A stretch of DNA of 52,728 nt from an uncultured Treponema sp. (GTDB lineage: Bacteria > Spirochaetota > Spirochaetia > Treponematales > Treponemataceae), in NCBI RefSeq assembly GCF_945873775.1, contig NZ_CAMCEC010000017.1, positions 1-52,728 of the forward strand. The letters run 5' to 3'. The translations under genes and the position numbers were made by a program. Below are positions 1-9,491 of the stretch, one piece after another. Under the pieces are notes generated by a model that saw nothing but the letters and a program-made list of their open reading frames with translations, was not told where the DNA came from and made no database searches. How positions within the stretch are numbered: the stretch's first letter is position 1; each line of letters opens with the position of its first letter.

Positions 1-107
1 GACATTAATATACCGCGCCTCCACCCTCCTTGTCAACACTAAATTTCCTTTTTTTTATGAAATTTTCAAATTTTTTTTGTGATTTTTTCAAATTTTTTTT
101 ATACAGG

Positions 108-932
108 CTACCTATAGGTATAATAGTCATTCGCCCCCTTTTTCCCATATCCTGGCTCAGAATCATAAACTGCGTAATAGAAAAACAAGCGTACCGTTTC
201 TCCGCCTTGATTTGTAAGAAAATATACATTGAAATTATATCTGCCATTTTTATCATAGGTAAAGTCTCGATCGTCCCAAAATTTCAAATTCGCATCAGAA
301 AAATCAAAAGAAACAGAATCATCCGTAAATTCGCCTTTATACGCTCTCTGCCAGCCCCATCTTTCATCAAAAACTTCGCAAACAACATCACCCAAGCAAT
401 CTGGATTTTTGACTGAGATTTTATCAAACTTAAGAATTCCATTTTCATATTTTTTTTCAATATAAGGATTGTTTAATATTTTTATTTCACCAAGCAAATT
501 TTCACCCTTAGCCACAATTTCAACAATATTTGAATATCCAAGTTGAATTGCTTCTAAACCAAACTCTGCATGAGAAAATCGCACATAAAAACTATAACGC
601 TTTCCGGCATCAACATAAGGAAATGAAAATTGTTTTCTTTCACTAGCATTTATGGTAGATATTCTTTGCCAATAAGAGTAATCTTCAGGCATATAAAAAA
701 TGTCCACATTATTGCAACCGTCCGGCAAATTGGAAAACATGAGCTGAATGCCGTTTCCGCTTGTAGAATTATACGCTGAAAGACAATTTATTCCAGTTTT
801 TTCTTCATTATTATTTCCTGAATTTACCAAGCCTGACAATTTTTCATCATCAAGAGAGCCGTCAGCCTTGCAGCCGCAAAACATGGACAATGCGACAAAC
901 GTACAAAGTGAAATTTTCAAAATTTTTTTCAT
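108..932 (-). CDS. Hypothetical lipoprotein
   Basis: I do not recognise a family for this 274-residue protein. The N-terminus has basic residues, a hydrophobic stretch and a loose spirochaetal lipobox (FCGC, Cys about residue 21), so it is probably lipid-anchored and exported. The rest is rich in aromatic residues and Asp/Asn, with alternating beta-like segments and no obvious catalytic motif. The start at 932 is supported by a GGAGG ribosome-binding site 8 bases upstream. The promoter further upstream has a run of nine Gs as part of its spacer (separate entry), suggesting ON/OFF or graded expression. An Ig-like or adhesin fold is possible but not shown. Confidence 0.7.
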   Translation of the reverse strand: MKKILKISLCTFVALSMFCGCKADGSLDDEKLSGLVNSGNNNEEKTGINCLSAYNSTSGNGIQLMFSNLPDGCNNVDIFYMPEDYSYWQRISTINASERKQFSFPYVDAGKRYSFYVRFSHAEFGLEAIQLGYSNIVEIVAKGENLLGEIKILNNPYIEKKYENGILKFDKISVKNPDCLGDVVCEVFDERWGWQRAYKGEFTDDSVSFDFSDANLKFWDDRDFTYDKNGRYNFNVYFLTNQGGETVRLFFYYAVYDSEPGYGKKGANDYYTYR

Positions 933-978
933 AACAAATCCTCCAAAAATTAATAGAAATACCCGCTCAAAAAGAGCA

Positions 979-1010
979 GCTTCTATTCTACCCCCCCCCG
1001 GGATTTGTCA
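979..1010 (-). promoter_or_regulatory. Promoter with poly-G spacer
   Basis: On the minus strand a perfect TTGACA is followed by AATCCC, nine Gs and TAGAAT. The -35 to -10 spacer is therefore 15 bp, nine of it homopolymer. Gain of two Gs would give the optimal 17 bp. It lies about 50 bases upstream of the ATG of the lipoprotein at 108-932. Poly-G promoter spacers are a known phase-variation device in T. pallidum and Neisseria; its use here is inferred. Confidence 0.6.
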
Positions 1011-1065
1011 AGAGGTTTTATAAAAAATGTTTTACATTTTCACGCTGATTTTATAAAATGCTTTC

Positions 1066-1863
1066 ATGCTGAATTTTTATGGAATAATTATTGCGTTTGC
1101 ATCGTTTTTTGTGATTGGAATTTTTCATCCGATCGTTATAAAAGGCGAATATTATTTTTCTGAAAAAATCTGGCCGGCTTTTCTTGCGGCTGGAATTTTA
1201 TTTTGCGCAGTTTCTGTTTTTACGGGCGGAATCATTTCTGTTTTGTGTGCGCTCATGGGAAGCGCGTGTCTTTGGAGCATAAAGGAACTTAAAGAACAGA
1301 CCAAGCGAGTTCAAAAAGGCTGGTTTCCACAGAATAAAAAAAGAAGTCAAAATGTGGCAATGCAAGAAAAAATTTCAGAAGCGATAATAATCCGACCGAT
1401 TCAAAAAAAAGACAACGGGCAGCTGGCTTCTATAATCCGCGCAATATTTGAAGAGTTCGGCGCGCCAAAAGAAAATTCAGTTTACTCGGACAAAGCAACG
1501 GATTTTCTTTTTGAAACATTCAGTGAAAATAAAAAATCAGAATATTTTGTTGCGGAACAGGACGGAAAAATTCTTGGCGGCTGCGGATATTTTCCAACTG
1601 AAGGGCTTCCGGCGGATTGCGCTGAAATTGTAAAATTTTATCTTTGCCCGGATTCGCGTGGAATGAGAATCGGAACAAAACTTTTCAATCTTATTGAAGA
1701 GCGCGCAAAACTCTCAGGCTACAAAAAACTTTACATTGAATCGTTCCCGCAGTTTTCAAGCGCAGTTTCAATGTACAAGAAAAAAGGCTTTACAGAACTT
1801 TCATCCCGCCTTGGAAATTCAGGACACACTGCGACAACAATTCATTTGATAAAAGAAATTTAA
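1066..1863 (+). CDS. DUF4491 membrane domain fused to GNAT acetyltransferase
   Basis: The 265-residue protein has two parts. Residues 1-90 look like a DUF4491 protein: two or three membrane segments, the conserved GIFHPIVIK-EYYF stretch, and a WSIKEL..Q..RV.KGWFP end. Residues 105-265 look like a GNAT N-acetyltransferase, with an IIRPIQKKD start, FYLCPDSRGMRIGTKL as the acetyl-CoA binding region (a variant of Q/RxxGxG/A), and a YKKKGF beta-bulge near the end. The substrate is unknown. Both domains usually occur as separate genes, so this is a fusion with a membrane-tethered acetyltransferase. No clear ribosome-binding site precedes the ATG. Confidence 0.75.
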   Translation: MLNFYGIIIAFASFFVIGIFHPIVIKGEYYFSEKIWPAFLAAGILFCAVSVFTGGIISVLCALMGSACLWSIKELKEQTKRVQKGWFPQNKKRSQNVAMQEKISEAIIIRPIQKKDNGQLASIIRAIFEEFGAPKENSVYSDKATDFLFETFSENKKSEYFVAEQDGKILGGCGYFPTEGLPADCAEIVKFYLCPDSRGMRIGTKLFNLIEERAKLSGYKKLYIESFPQFSSAVSMYKKKGFTELSSRLGNSGHTATTIHLIKEI

Positions 1864-1865
1864 AA

Positions 1866-3095
1866 TTACCTGCACGCCATGTATGCAATTGTAAGCGCAT
1901 CCTTTGCAATATTTTTTACGATTGCATATTCGTTCGGCTGATGCGCAAGCTCATCCATCGTTGACCAGACGACAGCGTCAATGCCGGCATTTCTAAGTCC
2001 AGCCGCAACAGTTCCACCGCCAATGCCAACAAAACGCGGCTCAATTCCGTGCACATTTTTTATGGCTTCAAAAAGTTCTTTTGCAACAGGAGATTCCACA
2101 GATGTTGCTTTTGACTGTTCAGCCTGAAGCTCTTCAACTTGAATTTTCACGCCATAAATTTCTTCTGTTTCCCGGATAATTTTATTCACTTCCGCGCACA
2201 CTTGGTCAAGAGAATACTGCGGAAGAATGCGGCAGTCTGCGCAGAAAACATCATCGCCCGGAATTATATTTACGCCGGAAACATTCTGATACTGCATTGT
2301 TGGCTCAAAAGTTGAACGAGAAGGCTCAAACATTTTGTCTTTTGCATTGAAAACTTTTTCAAGTTCGTGAATCTTTAAAGCAAGATAGCTTGAAGCGAGC
2401 TTTGCATTGCAGCCTTGGTCAGGACGAGAACCATGCGCCTGCTTTCCAATTGTATGAAACTTGAGCCAAAGAATATTTTTTTCCGCAACTTCGATTGTCT
2501 GTCCTAAAGGCTCTCCTCCGTCTGGAATAAGAATCCTGTCATTCGCACCAAAAATATTTTTGTGATTTTCTATAAGAAAATTCATTCCGTACTTTGAGCC
2601 GACTTCTTCATCAGCAATAAAAAGAAGCTTGATTGTATGAAGAGGAACAATATTTTGCTTTACAAAACTCAACGCCGCAAGAACTCCGCTGCAAAGTCCC
2701 TGCTGATTGTCTTCAACTCCTCTGCCGAATATTTTTCCGTCTTTTTCAACAGCTTGCCAAGGATTTGTATTCCACCGGGAAAGCTCGCCGACAGGAACAA
2801 CATCAAGGTGTGCGCAAACCCAAATGCAAAAATCATTTTTTTCACCTGGAATTTCAGCGACCAAATTCGGACGAAGTCCAGCAGGAACTCTTGAGTCTGG
2901 AGCATCGTAATGCTTTAGATTTTTTATTCCATTTGACAAAAGCCAATTTTCAAGAGCAGCACATTTTTTTTCTTCGCCATCGCCGCCATTTTCAGGAGCA
3001 AGAGCCGGAATAGAAGTCAAAAGCTTTTCAAGCTCCACCATGCTGCAAGTATTATTTTCTATGTAATTTTTTATTTTTTCAAAATTAGAATTCAT
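1866..3095 (-). CDS. M20-family metallopeptidase (dipeptidase or deacylase)
   Basis: The protein has 409 residues, typical of the ArgE/DapE/PepV M20 family of cytoplasmic zinc amidohydrolases. Visible metal and catalytic residues are H96 and D98 (CAHLDVV), D129 (GRGVEDN), and the E163-E164 pair (ADEEVGS), with a late His in the DELAHQPNEY segment. A dimerisation (lid) domain lies between about 200 and 310. The substrate cannot be told from sequence: a peptidase or succinyl-diaminopimelate desuccinylase role is possible. Only a weak AGGA precedes the ATG. It ends tail to tail with the DUF4491-GNAT gene, three bases apart. Confidence 0.85.
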   Translation of the reverse strand: MNSNFEKIKNYIENNTCSMVELEKLLTSIPALAPENGGDGEEKKCAALENWLLSNGIKNLKHYDAPDSRVPAGLRPNLVAEIPGEKNDFCIWVCAHLDVVPVGELSRWNTNPWQAVEKDGKIFGRGVEDNQQGLCSGVLAALSFVKQNIVPLHTIKLLFIADEEVGSKYGMNFLIENHKNIFGANDRILIPDGGEPLGQTIEVAEKNILWLKFHTIGKQAHGSRPDQGCNAKLASSYLALKIHELEKVFNAKDKMFEPSRSTFEPTMQYQNVSGVNIIPGDDVFCADCRILPQYSLDQVCAEVNKIIRETEEIYGVKIQVEELQAEQSKATSVESPVAKELFEAIKNVHGIEPRFVGIGGGTVAAGLRNAGIDAVVWSTMDELAHQPNEYAIVKNIAKDALTIAYMACR

Positions 3096-3124
3096 TTTTT
3101 TGTCCTAAAATATTTTTTTAAATT

Positions 3125-3160
3125 ATAAAACAAAAAAGCCGCCTGTTTCAACAGACGGCC
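3125..3160 (-). terminator. Intrinsic terminator after galE
   Basis: On the minus strand GCCGTCTGT and ACAGGCGGC form a stem with one mismatch and a TTGA loop, followed by six Ts. It sits just after the galE stop and before the M20 peptidase gene. Confidence 0.8.
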
Positions 3161-3170
3161 TTGGGCAAAA

Positions 3171-4151
3171 CTAATTTTCGCTGTAGTACTTTAAGTAAGC
3201 GTCATAAGTTGACTTTATCAAAGTGTCAACATCGCTGTACTTTGGTTCCCAGCCAAGCACTTCTTTTGCAAGTTTAGAAGAAGCTGTAAGCTGAGCCGGA
3301 TCTCCAGCGCGTCTGCCAACATATTCCGCAGGAATTTCTTTTCCCGTTATGCGGCGTGTAGCTTCAAGCATTTCTGTAACAGTAATTCCGTTTCCTGTTC
3401 CAAGGTTGAGCGTAAGGCTCTTTTTGTTCTTGGCAATATATTCCAAAGCAAGAACATGCGCAGAAGCCAAATCAGTTACATGAATGTAATCACGGATGCA
3501 AGTTCCGTCGCGTGTATCGTAATCGCTTCCAAAAACCTTTAGCTTGTCGCGCTTTCCGCAGGCAACTTCCATCATCACAGGAAGAAGGTTTGCAGGATTC
3601 CTTTCAAGTCCGTAAATAACGCCTTCAGGATCATAGCCTGCCGCATTAAAATATCTAAGAGCAGCAAATTTCAAATTCTTAAGCTTGTCGTACCAGCCCA
3701 TGAACTCTTCAATTTTGAGCTTTGTAAATCCGTAGTAATTTTCAGGATTCTTAGGATGATTTTCATCAATCGGAAGATACTGAGGCTCGCCAAAAGTCGC
3801 CGCGCTTGAAGAGAAAACCATGTTGAGGCAGTTGTGAGCAACAGCAGCATTCAAAATATTTAAAGTTCCATTTATGTTGTTTATTGAATATTTTTCTGGG
3901 TAAATCATAGACTCGCCGGCAGCCTTAAACGCAGCAAGATGAATAAAAGCATCAAATCCGCGGGCAAACGCTTTGTCCAAATCTTCCGGATGAAGAATGT
4001 CGCCTGCAATGAATTCATTCTTCTTAAAAAGATTCTGGATAAGTCCGCTTGAAAGATTGTCAAAAACCGTAACTTCGTGGCCTTTTGCCATAAGCTCTTT
4101 TACAACGTGGCTTCCGATATATCCTGCGCCACCAATAACTAAAACTTTCAT
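3171..4151 (-). CDS. galE: UDP-glucose 4-epimerase
   Basis: GalE interconverts UDP-glucose and UDP-galactose with tightly bound NAD, supplying galactose for glycan synthesis or feeding galactose into glycolysis. The protein of 326 residues starts with the Rossmann motif GGAGYIGSH (residues 7-15). It keeps the short-chain dehydrogenase catalytic set: the Ser cluster VFSSSAATFG and YYGFTK giving the YxxxK pair Y140/K144. The open frame extends to a GTG at 4163, but GGAGGAG lies 5 bases before the ATG at 4151, so that start is preferred. It has its own promoter and terminator, and so is probably monocistronic. Confidence 0.93.
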   Translation of the reverse strand: MKVLVIGGAGYIGSHVVKELMAKGHEVTVFDNLSSGLIQNLFKKNEFIAGDILHPEDLDKAFARGFDAFIHLAAFKAAGESMIYPEKYSINNINGTLNILNAAVAHNCLNMVFSSSAATFGEPQYLPIDENHPKNPENYYGFTKLKIEEFMGWYDKLKNLKFAALRYFNAAGYDPEGVIYGLERNPANLLPVMMEVACGKRDKLKVFGSDYDTRDGTCIRDYIHVTDLASAHVLALEYIAKNKKSLTLNLGTGNGITVTEMLEATRRITGKEIPAEYVGRRAGDPAQLTASSKLAKEVLGWEPKYSDVDTLIKSTYDAYLKYYSEN

Positions 4152-4182
4152 TTGCTCCTCCACCTTGGATTAAACTGAAAAT

Positions 4183-4211
4183 ATAATAATACAATAAACG
4201 TAATTTTTCAA
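4183..4211 (-). promoter_or_regulatory. Promoter of galE
   Basis: TTGAAA and TATTAT on the minus strand are separated by exactly 17 bp, about 30 bases upstream of the galE ATG. Confidence 0.65.
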
Positions 4212-4254
4212 TTTATATAAAAAAAACTGCGCAACAATTTGCACAAAACTTTCA

Positions 4255-6189
4255 TCATGAAAATGCCTCAAGTTTTTCCGCAGCACAAAGCCACTGAGCA
4301 TTAAGCTCTTCAAGTTCCGAAGCGATTTTTAAAATTTGCGACTGAACAGATTTTGCAGTTTCGCCGTTTGAATAAACTTCCGGCAAAGAAAGCTGATTTT
4401 CAAGCTCCGATTTTTTTTCTTCCGCTTCAAGAATCATGGCTTCAAGCTTGTCTGCTTCTTTTTGAATTTTTCTTTTCTCGGACTCGCGTTTTTTCTGCTC
4501 TTCCCAAGAAAGTTTTGATTCAGTTTTTTGCTCCGATTTTTTTGTTTCGACAACTGAATTTTTTTCGCCTTCCGCAGACTGTTCTTCTTCAATGCGCTGC
4601 ATATAATATTTGTAGTCGCCGACAAATTCTCTAAAAACGCCCGGATGAAGCTCCAGCACTTTTGTAGAAAGATCTTCAATGAATCCGCGGTCATGGCTTA
4701 CAAAAACAACAGTTCCGCCAAAACTTTTCAAAGCTTCAAGCAGGACATCTTTTGAGTGCATATCAAGATGGTTTGTAGGCTCGTCAAGAACAAGAAGATT
4801 CACAGGACGAAGCAAAAGCTCAAGCAACGCAATACGGGATTTTTCTCCGCCGGAAAGCACATTGATGCTTTTAAAAACATCATCACCACGGAACAAAAAC
4901 GCGCCAAGCATATCACGAAGTTTCGGCACGAGCTCAAGAGGAGCATTGTTTTCCAAACGCTCAAGAATTGTTTCGCTGCCATTTATTTTTTCCGCGCTGT
5001 CCTGACTAAAATACCCGACTGAAACTCCAGCTCCAAGCTTTACTGTTCCCGAAAAATCGTGATCAATTCCTGCAATGATTCTAAGCAAGGTTGACTTTCC
5101 GGCTCCGTTTCTTCCTGCGACAACAAGACGCTCGCCGTTTTCCACAACAAGATTCAGATTTTTTATTACATCTGGCCCGCCGTAATTTTTGCAGATATTT
5201 TCCAGCGTAAGAACAAGACGGCCTGAATGAGGAGCTTCTGGAAAACTAAAATGAATTTTTTTAAGGTTCTCTGGAATTTCTATTTTGTTTTCAAGAATTT
5301 TATCAAGCATTTTCTGACGCTCTTGAGCCTGAGCTGCTTTTGTCGCCTTATAGCCGAAACGCTTTATAAATTCTTCAAGATGCTGAATTTCCTGCTGTTG
5401 CTGCTCATAAGAAGCAATCAGAGATTCAAGCTCGACTTTTCGCACTTCTTCGTAATGAGAAAAATTTCCAGGATAGCGTTTTAAAGTTCCATTAAAAAGT
5501 TCGTAGACTTCATTTATTGTGTGGTCTAAAAAATAACGGTCATGGCTTACAAGTAAAAACCCGCCTTTAAAATCCGCAAGAAATTTTTCAAGCCAGTTGC
5601 GCGCTTCAATGTCAAGATAGTTTGTCGGCTCGTCAAGAAGAAGAATGTCCGGACCGCACATGAGAGCCTTTGCAAGCGCAATGCGCATCTGCCATCCGCC
5701 GGAAAATTCTTCAGTGCGCTTTGTAAAATCAGAACGCGCAAAGCCAAGACCAAGCAAAACTTGTTCCGCAAGAACTTCACGTCTATACCAGCCGCTGTTT
5801 TCAAGTTCAGCCAAAAGTTCTGAATGTTCAACTGCAATCTTGTCAGAATTTTCAGGATTTGATTTTAAAAGCTCGCCAAGAGTATCTGCCTTCTTTTGAA
5901 TTTCGTAGCCCCAGTCAAACGCCTTGTCTGCTTCTTCCTTCAAAGTGCAGCCTGAATGAACAAGCCCGCTCTGTGGAAGATATGCAATGCGCGCATCCTT
6001 TTGAGCAATCCGTTCTCCAGAATCAGGTTCTGAAATGCCAGCCATTATCTTTATCAAAGTCGATTTACCTGCTCCATTTGCGCCGGTAAGAGCAGCCTTT
6101 GTTCCTGCCTGCAAATTCACAGAAACATTCTTTAAAATATCTCTGTCGCCAAATGCAAGCGAAACTTTTGAAAACTGAATAAACGCCAT
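4255..6189 (-). CDS. ABC-F family ATPase (Uup/YdiF-like)
   Basis: This 644-residue protein has two ABC domains in one chain and no membrane segments, the ABC-F layout. These proteins act on the ribosome rather than in transport. Domain 1 has Walker A GANGAGKST (36-44), signature SGGWQMR and Walker B LLLLDEPTNYLD. Domain 2 has GRNGAGKST, SGGEKSR and LLVLDEPTNHLD. Between them is the linker rich in Glu and Gln that reaches toward the P site. The C-terminus (about 540-644) is a charged coiled coil as in Uup and YdiF. Which subfamily it belongs to, and whether it gives antibiotic resistance, cannot be told. A resistance role is not favoured, as it sits among housekeeping genes. Confidence 0.9.
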   Translation of the reverse strand: MAFIQFSKVSLAFGDRDILKNVSVNLQAGTKAALTGANGAGKSTLIKIMAGISEPDSGERIAQKDARIAYLPQSGLVHSGCTLKEEADKAFDWGYEIQKKADTLGELLKSNPENSDKIAVEHSELLAELENSGWYRREVLAEQVLLGLGFARSDFTKRTEEFSGGWQMRIALAKALMCGPDILLLDEPTNYLDIEARNWLEKFLADFKGGFLLVSHDRYFLDHTINEVYELFNGTLKRYPGNFSHYEEVRKVELESLIASYEQQQQEIQHLEEFIKRFGYKATKAAQAQERQKMLDKILENKIEIPENLKKIHFSFPEAPHSGRLVLTLENICKNYGGPDVIKNLNLVVENGERLVVAGRNGAGKSTLLRIIAGIDHDFSGTVKLGAGVSVGYFSQDSAEKINGSETILERLENNAPLELVPKLRDMLGAFLFRGDDVFKSINVLSGGEKSRIALLELLLRPVNLLVLDEPTNHLDMHSKDVLLEALKSFGGTVVFVSHDRGFIEDLSTKVLELHPGVFREFVGDYKYYMQRIEEEQSAEGEKNSVVETKKSEQKTESKLSWEEQKKRESEKRKIQKEADKLEAMILEAEEKKSELENQLSLPEVYSNGETAKSVQSQILKIASELEELNAQWLCAAEKLEAFS

Positions 6190-6261
6190 AAAAAACCTAT
6201 TTTTATAAGCCAGTTCAAAGCAGAAAAAATTTTTTGAATTCTGAAACTAGCTCAGTAATTT

Positions 6262-7587
6262 TTATTTTTGAAAAAACAAAACCATAGAATTCGCAGGAAG
6301 AGAAACTGAAGAATATTTTCTTCCAAAACTATCGTCGTATTTTTCAATTATATTCGCATAAGCAAGCCTAAGTCCGTTGACTTCTTTTTTATAAAGGAAG
6401 TTGACTTCACGGCTGGCATTTTCAAAATGGAATGTAACAACTCCGTCCCAAGAAGATTTTAGAGTTCCGTCAAGAAAATATTTCATTTCAACAATTCCAA
6501 AGCCTTTTGAACCTGAAGGAATTACAGACGGAACAAGCTTAGAAAATCCGCTCCACCTGAAAATATTCCCATCGTTAAAAGAAAGTGTTCCGTAGTTTCC
6601 GCTCTTGAAATCCGGTCCAAGAGTTTGGATAGATTTGTAAAGTCCCTGCCGTCTGTTTTTTTCTGCAGAAACTATTTCTTCGATTTTTATATTTTCATCA
6701 AGCGAAACAAAATTGTAAGTCTTTGGTTTTCCGCCTTCATCTGTATATTTTACAATTATGAATTTCGAATTCCGCGGAACAATTTCAACAGGAGCATCTT
6801 TTGCCTTGTAGTCTCCGTTGTCCGCTTTTTCAAATTCTGAATACGGAAAACTTACATTCAAATTTGGAAGACTGATTTTTGTAGTGCCGGAAACATATCC
6901 TGAATCAAAACCGTAGCCAGGAACAATGTAGTCCAAGTCAATCTGCTTTTTTGAAATCATGGTTCTGTAATATTCAGGATACCAGGCAGTTGAAAGAATT
7001 TTTTCAAGAGTTTCATCAGCTTTTTGAGATTCAACAACTTCAGCTCCAGTTCCATAAGTTCCATCCAAGTTCATTTCAAAAAGCCTAAGATTGTAGCTAA
7101 AGCACCAGCCTTCAGTTCCGTTGTCAGTAAGGACATGAAGCCATTCGCCCGGAAGCGGAACTCCGCCGTTTGTAGGAGAAACTCCCTTTCCTTTGTAAAG
7201 CGTGCGGATAACTTCATTTTTACGCAGACGGTAAACTTGCTTTGAAGTGTTCACTTGTTCCGCGCGGATTGGAAGTCCGTCCAAAATACAGAAAGCGTAT
7301 TTTCCTTTATACTCAGAATATTTTTGCGCGCGCTTCAATGCCTTTGACTTTGGTTCAGGAGCAGAAAGTTTCCATAGAGGAACTTCAATTTTTTCTTTTG
7401 TTTCAGGAACTCCGATTACATAAACTTTTGAAATATTTGACTTTAAATAAACAGGAACAACTGTTCCGTCTGGAATTTCTTTTTCGCCGACATTCCATAA
7501 AAGAACTCCGTATCCAATAATTCCAGAGCATGAAGAAAAAATAAGCATGAACAATGAAAATGCAAAAAGAATGAATCTATTTTTCAT
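6262..7587 (-). CDS. SH3-domain lipoprotein
   Basis: A 441-residue exported lipoprotein if begun at the internal ATG at 7587. The longer frame to 7614 adds nine residues before an otherwise standard signal peptide. The signal ends in IFSSC, a spirochaetal lipobox. Residues about 100-175 resemble a bacterial SH3 domain (YRLRKNEVIRTLYKG, then GEWLHVLTDNGTEGWCFSYNLRLFE), a fold often binding peptidoglycan. The C-terminal half has no family I recognise; it ends in beta-rich sequence typical of Treponema periplasmic lipoproteins. It faces pepF divergently. The ribosome-binding site is poor, so the start is uncertain. Confidence 0.7.
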   Translation of the reverse strand: MKNRFILFAFSLFMLIFSSCSGIIGYGVLLWNVGEKEIPDGTVVPVYLKSNISKVYVIGVPETKEKIEVPLWKLSAPEPKSKALKRAQKYSEYKGKYAFCILDGLPIRAEQVNTSKQVYRLRKNEVIRTLYKGKGVSPTNGGVPLPGEWLHVLTDNGTEGWCFSYNLRLFEMNLDGTYGTGAEVVESQKADETLEKILSTAWYPEYYRTMISKKQIDLDYIVPGYGFDSGYVSGTTKISLPNLNVSFPYSEFEKADNGDYKAKDAPVEIVPRNSKFIIVKYTDEGGKPKTYNFVSLDENIKIEEIVSAEKNRRQGLYKSIQTLGPDFKSGNYGTLSFNDGNIFRWSGFSKLVPSVIPSGSKGFGIVEMKYFLDGTLKSSWDGVVTFHFENASREVNFLYKKEVNGLRLAYANIIEKYDDSFGRKYSSVSLPANSMVLFFQK

Positions 7588-7637
7588 GGCGGATATTCTA
7601 CAGGATTTTGCCATAAAGTTCTACAAAAGAAGCAAAA

Positions 7638-7664
7638 TTGAATTTTTATCTTTTTTGCTATAAT
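7638..7664 (+). promoter_or_regulatory. Promoter of pepF, leaderless type
   Basis: TTGAAT and a perfect TATAAT are 15 bp apart, and the TATAAT ends 8 bases before the ATG at 7673. Transcription would begin at or beside the start codon, leaving no room for a ribosome-binding site. Confidence 0.55.
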
Positions 7665-7672
7665 ATGAAAAT

Positions 7673-9472
7673 ATGAAAGACGAAACAATTCCATTAAGAA
7701 AAGACATCCCGGCAGAATACAAATGGGATCTTACACAGCTTTATAAAACAGACGAAGAATGGGAAGCGGATCTAAAAAAAATTCCTTCGCTTGTAAAAAC
7801 ATTTGCATCATTTAAAGGAAGACTGGCGGAAAGCAGCAGCATTTTTCTTGAAGCTTTAAAAGCAGACGAAGCTCTCGACCGTCAAATTGAAAAAGTCTAT
7901 CACTACGCAAGCCTTAACAATGAAGCCGACCAAGGAGACAGTTCCGCGCAGGAAAAATACAGCCGCGTAATGATGGCATACACAGCAGCCTGCTCTGAAA
8001 CAAGTTTTTTTACGCCGGAACTTCTTGCAATTCCAGATGAAAAAATAAATTCCTGGATTGAACTTCCAGAGTTTAAAGACTATAAAATTTACATTCAAAA
8101 AGCTCTTCATGCAAAGCCGCATATTTTAAGCGAAAAGGAAGAACGTATAATGGCTCTTCAGTCAGAATCTGGACAGACAGCTTCAAATGTATTTTCACTT
8201 TTAAATGATGTTGACATGAACTTTGGAACAGTAGAAGTTGAAGGAAAACAGCTTCCGCTCACCCATAGCACTTGGAGCGACTTTGAAGAAAACCAGGACA
8301 GAAAAATCCGCAAGGAAGCTTATGAAAAATTCTACGGAGTATTTGAAAGCCACGCAAACACACTCGCAGCTTTATATTCAGGCTCTGTAAAAAATGACAT
8401 TTTTCATGCACGGGCACGCGGCTACAATTCATCTTTGGAAGCAGCTTTATACGGCGACAAAGTTCCAGTAAGCGTTTACAAAAATCTTATAGAAACAGTC
8501 CACAAAAATCTTAATACACTGCATAGATATTATGAAATCCGCAGAAAAGTCCTTGGAGTTGAAGAACTTCGGCACTACGATGTTTATGTTCCGCTAGTAA
8601 AATCTGTAAAGTCAAAAATTTCTTACGATGAGTCTGTTGAAATTGTAAGAAACGCGCTTGCAGTTTTGGGAAGCGAATATACAGACACGCTTTGCGGCGG
8701 ATTAAAAGGAGGCTGGGTTGACCGGTTTGAAAACAAAGGAAAAAATTCCGGAGCATTTTCAAGCGGCTGCTACGAAGGCTATCCTTACATCCTTTTAAAT
8801 TACAAAGACACTTCATTGCGCGATGTTTACACAATGGCGCATGAAGGCGGACATTCAATGCATTCCTGGTACAGCGTCCGCAACAATCCGTTCATGTCTT
8901 ATGAATATACAATTTTTGAAGCTGAAGTTGCGTCTACATTTAATGAAGAGCTTGTGTTCGAGTATCTTCTTAAAAACGCAAAAGACCATGAAATGAAAAA
9001 ATATCTTTTGTCTATGAGAGCAAACGATATTCTTGCAACTTTGCACCGCCAGACAATGTTTGCGGAGTTCGAGTTGAAATGCCATGAAGCTGTAGAAAAC
9101 AACGAACCTTTAAGCACAGAAGCAATCCGCAGTATTTACAGAAAACTTTTGGAACAGTACTTCGGACCGGCAATGAAATTTGAAAAATCCAGCGACATGG
9201 AAGGACTTCGCATTCCGCATTTCTACAACGCATTCTATGTCTACAAATACTCAACAGGAATTTCCGCAGCCCTTGCGCTCGCAAAAAGAGTTGTCAACGG
9301 CGGAAAACAAGAGCATGACGACTACTTTAAATTCTTAAAGTCCGGCGGCTCAAGATACCCAATTGAAAGCCTAAAAGTCGCAGGCGTAAACATGGAAAGC
9401 ACAGAACCAGTTCAAGCGGCTCTTGACACATTCAAAGAACTTGTTGACCAACTGGAAGAAGAACTGCTGTAA
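7673..9472 (+). CDS. pepF: Oligoendopeptidase F (M3B)
   Basis: A 599-residue cytoplasmic zinc peptidase that cleaves oligopeptides of roughly 7 to 17 residues. The zinc site is the M3 motif HEGGHSMHS (H390, E391, H394), with the third ligand Glu in FEAEVASTFNEE about 25 residues on. The length is normal for PepF. The N-terminal helical domain carries the PepF opening RKDIPAEYKWDLTQLY. The start follows a -10 box by only 8 bases, so the mRNA is probably leaderless. It ends at a strong bidirectional terminator shared with the convergent OmpA gene. Confidence 0.93.
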   Translation: MKDETIPLRKDIPAEYKWDLTQLYKTDEEWEADLKKIPSLVKTFASFKGRLAESSSIFLEALKADEALDRQIEKVYHYASLNNEADQGDSSAQEKYSRVMMAYTAACSETSFFTPELLAIPDEKINSWIELPEFKDYKIYIQKALHAKPHILSEKEERIMALQSESGQTASNVFSLLNDVDMNFGTVEVEGKQLPLTHSTWSDFEENQDRKIRKEAYEKFYGVFESHANTLAALYSGSVKNDIFHARARGYNSSLEAALYGDKVPVSVYKNLIETVHKNLNTLHRYYEIRRKVLGVEELRHYDVYVPLVKSVKSKISYDESVEIVRNALAVLGSEYTDTLCGGLKGGWVDRFENKGKNSGAFSSGCYEGYPYILLNYKDTSLRDVYTMAHEGGHSMHSWYSVRNNPFMSYEYTIFEAEVASTFNEELVFEYLLKNAKDHEMKKYLLSMRANDILATLHRQTMFAEFELKCHEAVENNEPLSTEAIRSIYRKLLEQYFGPAMKFEKSSDMEGLRIPHFYNAFYVYKYSTGISAALALAKRVVNGGKQEHDDYFKFLKSGGSRYPIESLKVAGVNMESTEPVQAALDTFKELVDQLEEELL

Positions 9473-9491
9473 AATTAAACAATGCACAGAT

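Noticed and set aside
1..107. Possible terminator in the T-rich left edge
   Set aside because: There are direct A/T-rich repeats but no stable stem; nothing can be claimed.
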